Assembly: GCF_009906955.1 (NCBI RefSeq)
Contig: NZ_CP047656.1
Location: 3,967,001 to 4,031,000 of the forward strand
From: Paraglaciecola mesophila
GTDB lineage: Bacteria; Pseudomonadota; Gammaproteobacteria; Enterobacterales; Alteromonadaceae
Length of the DNA: 64,000 bases
Direction: 5' to 3'
Shown: piece after piece, positions 61,372 to 64,000 of the stretch
Numbering within the stretch: the first letter of the stretch is position 1
Layout of the letters: the number at the start of each line of letters is the position of its first letter
Translations under genes and position numbers: made by a program
The notes under the pieces: generated by a model
The model's database searches: none
Seen by the model: the letters and a program-made list of their open reading frames with translations, nothing else
Told to the model about the DNA's origin: nothing

Positions 61372-63114
61372 ATGCATCTAGCTAAAGTAGCCGTTGGCCA
61401 GCATTCAGTTGCTGGCCTTAAACCCATTAATCAGGACCATTGCGGCTCTCACTGTGTTCATGACGCCCAAAGTCGATTAAAGGGTCAAGTACTTGCTATG
61501 GCCGATGGCATTGGAAGCAGCTCAGTCAGTCAAGTGGCGAGTAAAGCGGCGATCAATAGTTTTTTACAAGATTACTACGCCACCTCTGATGCCTGGTCTG
61601 TTGAAACATCCGCGAAGCGAGTGCTGCAATCAATTAATGCATGGCTACATGGTTACACCAAGCAAAGCGAATTTCGCTACGATATTGAAAAAGGCTATGT
61701 GTGCACGTTTAGTGCGATAGTCATAAAAAATAACACTGCACATGTATTCCACGTGGGTGATGCTCGGGTGTATTTGCTGCGCGAAGGCGTTTTAGAGCAA
61801 CTATCAAATGATCACCGACATTACGCAGCGCAAGGGCAAAGTTACCTCAGTCGTGCATTAGGCATGCATACTCAATTGGATATCGATTACTCGTCGATAG
61901 CTTTATGCCAAGGGGATGTGTTTGTGATGTGTACTGACGGTGTACATGAGTTTTTGCCTCCCACAGATTTACTCAATGGCTTGGCTTCTATTGCTAGCGT
62001 GCAACAGGAGCGAGATATTAACGCCCGTGCTCAGTCTTTAGTGCAAGCGGCGCTAGCTAACGGCAGCGACGATAATCTGACGTTACAAATCGCCTATGTT
62101 AGCCAGCTTATACCTTCCCAAGATAAGCCGGTAACAGACGTGATGACCGCGTTGCCTTTACCCCCAGCGCTAAAGGTGGGGCAAGTGTTTGATGGGTACC
62201 GGGTGATCCGTTCACTACACGTATCAGCGCGAAGCCATGTGTATTTAGTCGAGGATAAAGATACAGAGCTGCGTTGGGTTTTAAAGTGCCCGTCTGTGGA
62301 CTTGTCTGACAATGAGCAATTTCTCGAACGTTTTTGTTTAGAAGAATGGATAGGGCGAAGAATACACAATACTCATGTATTGAGTGTGCCACCCAGTGAG
62401 CGGCCTAAACAGTATATTTACGTGTTGACTGAGTATGTTCAGGGGCAATCACTACGTCAATGGATGACAGATAACCCTAACCCAGAGTTAGAAACAGTCA
62501 GAGGGATTATTGAACAAATCGCTAAGGGTCTACAAGCTTTTCACCGACTCGACATGCTGCACCAAGATATTCGCCCCGAAAACATCATGATCGATGAGAA
62601 GGGCACAGTAAAAATCATTGATTTCGGCTCAACTACAGTGGCAGGGTTACAAGAAATTGGTCAAGGTTGTAGCAATAGTGAGCTACTAGGCACCGCTTTA
62701 TACATGGCGCCGGAATATTTTCTGGGTGAGGTGGGAACAACTCGCTCAGACATTTTCTCATTGGCGGTATTGACCTACCACATGCTAAGCAGGCGCTTTC
62801 CATATGCCACACATGTAGCGAAAACCCGTACTCGTGCTCAGCAAAACCGCCTTATTTATCAATCAGTACGGGATGAAAATAGCGCAGTTCCAGCCTGGTT
62901 AGATGCAACATTAAGCAAAGCCTTAAAGATTGACCCTTACAAGCGATACGTAGAACTTTCAGAATTTATCCATGACATGCGCCATCCCAATGCGGATTTT
63001 GTGCGTCAATCAAAACCACCAATTATGCAACGAAACCCAGTGGCATTCTGGCAAAGTGTTGCGGGCATATTGCTCATCAGCAACCTTTATTTTTTATATG
63101 TACTGTTAAATTAA
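61372..63114 (+). CDS. Fused PP2C phosphatase-Ser/Thr protein kinase with C-terminal membrane anchor
   Basis: 580 aa. Residues ~1-245 are a PP2C-type phosphatase with NQDHCG, MADGIGSSS, FHVGDARVYLL, CTDGVHEF and SDDNLTLQI (metal-binding Asp). Residues ~268-530 are a kinase domain with the VLKCPS Lys, HQDIRPENIMID catalytic loop (HQD in place of HRD) and DFGST. The glycine-rich loop is degenerate (RSLHVSARSHVYLV). A membrane segment (VAFWQSVAGILLISNLYFLYVLL) ends the protein. It is 5 bp after the FNT channel gene, so it probably controls or is controlled with that channel. Confidence 0.9.
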   Translation: MHLAKVAVGQHSVAGLKPINQDHCGSHCVHDAQSRLKGQVLAMADGIGSSSVSQVASKAAINSFLQDYYATSDAWSVETSAKRVLQSINAWLHGYTKQSEFRYDIEKGYVCTFSAIVIKNNTAHVFHVGDARVYLLREGVLEQLSNDHRHYAAQGQSYLSRALGMHTQLDIDYSSIALCQGDVFVMCTDGVHEFLPPTDLLNGLASIASVQQERDINARAQSLVQAALANGSDDNLTLQIAYVSQLIPSQDKPVTDVMTALPLPPALKVGQVFDGYRVIRSLHVSARSHVYLVEDKDTELRWVLKCPSVDLSDNEQFLERFCLEEWIGRRIHNTHVLSVPPSERPKQYIYVLTEYVQGQSLRQWMTDNPNPELETVRGIIEQIAKGLQAFHRLDMLHQDIRPENIMIDEKGTVKIIDFGSTTVAGLQEIGQGCSNSELLGTALYMAPEYFLGEVGTTRSDIFSLAVLTYHMLSRRFPYATHVAKTRTRAQQNRLIYQSVRDENSAVPAWLDATLSKALKIDPYKRYVELSEFIHDMRHPNADFVRQSKPPIMQRNPVAFWQSVAGILLISNLYFLYVLLN

Positions 63115-63147
63115 CCAATCAAATCATTTTTACTCAGGAGAAACATA

Positions 63148-63594
63148 ATGCAAAACAGAGAACAAGTCACTCAAGCTATTTTGGTGGCAAAAGTACAGAA
63201 GGGTATTACTTGGCAACAAGTCGCTGAACAGGTCGGTCAATCAAAAGAGTGGACCACAGCGGGATGTTTAGGCCAAATGACGTTTAACGCAGAACAAGCC
63301 GCCGTGGTGGCAAAAATTTTTGATTTGGACGAAAACGCCGAAGCCTGGTTGCAGGTTGTTCCATACAAAGGCTCATTTACTGAAGCGGTGCCAAGTGACC
63401 CACTTTTATACCGTTTGTACGAAATGATTAACGTTTACGGCTCAACAATAAAGTCACTTATTCACGAAGAGTTCGGAGACGGTATTATGAGTGCGATTGA
63501 TTTCTCAATGGACATTCAGCGCGAAGAGAATAGTGCGGGAGATAGGGTAAGTATCGGCTTGTCAGGAAAATTCTTACCCTATAAATCGTATTAA
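63148..63594 (+). CDS. cynS: Cyanate hydratase (cyanase)
   Basis: Converts cyanate plus bicarbonate to ammonia and CO2; works as a decamer. An N-terminal helix-turn-helix-like domain (TWQQVAEQVGQSKEW) is followed by the C-terminal catalytic domain with YRLYEMINVYG (catalytic Arg and Glu) and the GIMSAIDFSM Ser. Length 148 aa, close to the E. coli 156. GGAG precedes the ATG; 33 bp after the kinase/phosphatase gene, same transcript. Confidence 0.96.
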   Translation: MQNREQVTQAILVAKVQKGITWQQVAEQVGQSKEWTTAGCLGQMTFNAEQAAVVAKIFDLDENAEAWLQVVPYKGSFTEAVPSDPLLYRLYEMINVYGSTIKSLIHEEFGDGIMSAIDFSMDIQREENSAGDRVSIGLSGKFLPYKSY

Positions 63595-63612
63595 TAAGTG
63601 CTGAATGAGGTA

Positions 63613-64000
63613 TTAACTTTCATCACGCAAGCGGTTTACGGTTTCGCTAACATGCTTTGCTCCGGTTAATACCTCTTCTATAATATTGGCGGCTTCTTCG
63701 ACTTGCTTAGCACTTTCAAGCGACTGTTGATGAATACTAGCAATGCTGTCTTTCGCTTTTTGGCTCAAGGCACTGTTGTTGGTAACGAGCTGTTCAATAC
63801 CCGCGGTTGAGCTCACGGTACGCGCTGCTAAGGTGCGTACTTCATCAGCAACCACAGCAAAACCTCTACCGTACTCGCCTGCTCTAGCGGCTTCAATGGC
63901 GGCATTAAGGGCTAATAAATTTGTTTGATCTGCAATGCCGCTAATGGTGGTGACAATTTTTGAGATTTCATCCGATCGTTTGTTCAGTTGTTCAATTAAG
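63613..64000 (-). CDS. Methyl-accepting chemotaxis protein, C-terminal part (runs off window)
   Basis: The minus-strand frame is open to the window edge. It contains the highly conserved hairpin tip of the MCP signalling domain (ADQTNLLALNAAIEAARAG, then GRGFAVVADEVRTLAART) followed by ~75 residues of descending coiled coil. The sensor and membrane parts lie outside. It converges on cynS with 18 bp between stops. Confidence 0.95.
   Translation of the reverse strand, partial: LIEQLNKRSDEISKIVTTISGIADQTNLLALNAAIEAARAGEYGRGFAVVADEVRTLAARTVSSTAGIEQLVTNNSALSQKAKDSIASIHQQSLESAKQVEEAANIIEEVLTGAKHVSETVNRLRDES

Noticed and set aside
1..64000. CRISPR arrays, prophage, rRNA operons, riboswitches
   Set aside because: No regularly spaced direct repeats with unique spacers, no phage structural genes, no rRNA, and no recognisable riboswitch cores were seen. 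The short tandem repeats at 20.9 kb and 31.0 kb do not have spacer structure.

Overview
The window comes from a gammaproteobacterial chromosome, most likely a marine Alteromonadales (Glaciecola/Paraglaciecola/Pseudoalteromonas type). The reasons are the dcw gene order ending ftsZ-lpxC-M23 peptidase-secA-mutT, the ygfB-pepP-ubiI block next to 6S RNA, and the orn/rsgA/psd neighbourhood. The genus is an inference from gene order and protein resemblance, not from a search.

Region 1 (1-17.3 kb) is core: the 3' half of the division and cell-wall (dcw) cluster, murF(partial)-mraY-murD-ftsW-murG-murC-ddl-ftsQ-ftsA-ftsZ, with overlapping or nearly touching genes as far as ftsQ. Then come lpxC behind its own consensus promoter, an M23 (LytM) peptidase, secA and mutT.

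Region 2 (17.3-25.8 kb) is accessory. A LysR/azoreductase/deaminase group is followed by a small array of integron-type gene cassettes with no integrase in the window (a CALIN-like cluster). Each cassette holds a small orphan ORF with an attC-like site at its 3' end, and the array is broken up by mobile DNA: an IS110/IS1111-family element inside an attC, a truncated second copy abutting another cassette, and an IS10-like inverted pair enclosing a RAYT-type (Y1) transposase with a 133-bp tandem repeat.

Region 3 (25.8-36.2 kb) is largely metabolic: an orphan helical-bimodular sensor protein, rpiA, a formyl-THF cyclo-ligase, a nucleoside hydrolase-ribokinase pair, 6S RNA, ygfB-pepP-ubiI, a YbaK deacylase and a MarC protein.

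Region 4 (36.2-51.6 kb) is ten genes on the minus strand: an M24 peptidase and a DUF885 protein, then a compact eight-gene run TldD-TldE-DUF4159-MoxR-DUF58-BatA-like-DUF4175-like-706-aa membrane protein. Several of these carry twin-arginine-type signals. It looks like an envelope-located MoxR/vWA chaperone system coupled to a TldD/TldE protease, and is the least understood conserved system in the window.

Region 5 (51.8-58.6 kb) holds a methyltransferase, a MerC-type membrane protein behind a perfect Zur-like palindrome, a GDPD phosphodiesterase, an EamA exporter, psd, rsgA, orn and two tRNA-Gly(GCC) genes embedded in tRNA-derived repeats. A second RAYT copy has inserted into one of these repeats. 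Region 6 (60.3-64 kb) is a nitrogen-related group: a formate/nitrite-type channel, a fused PP2C phosphatase/protein kinase and cyanase, followed by the end of a convergent chemotaxis receptor gene.
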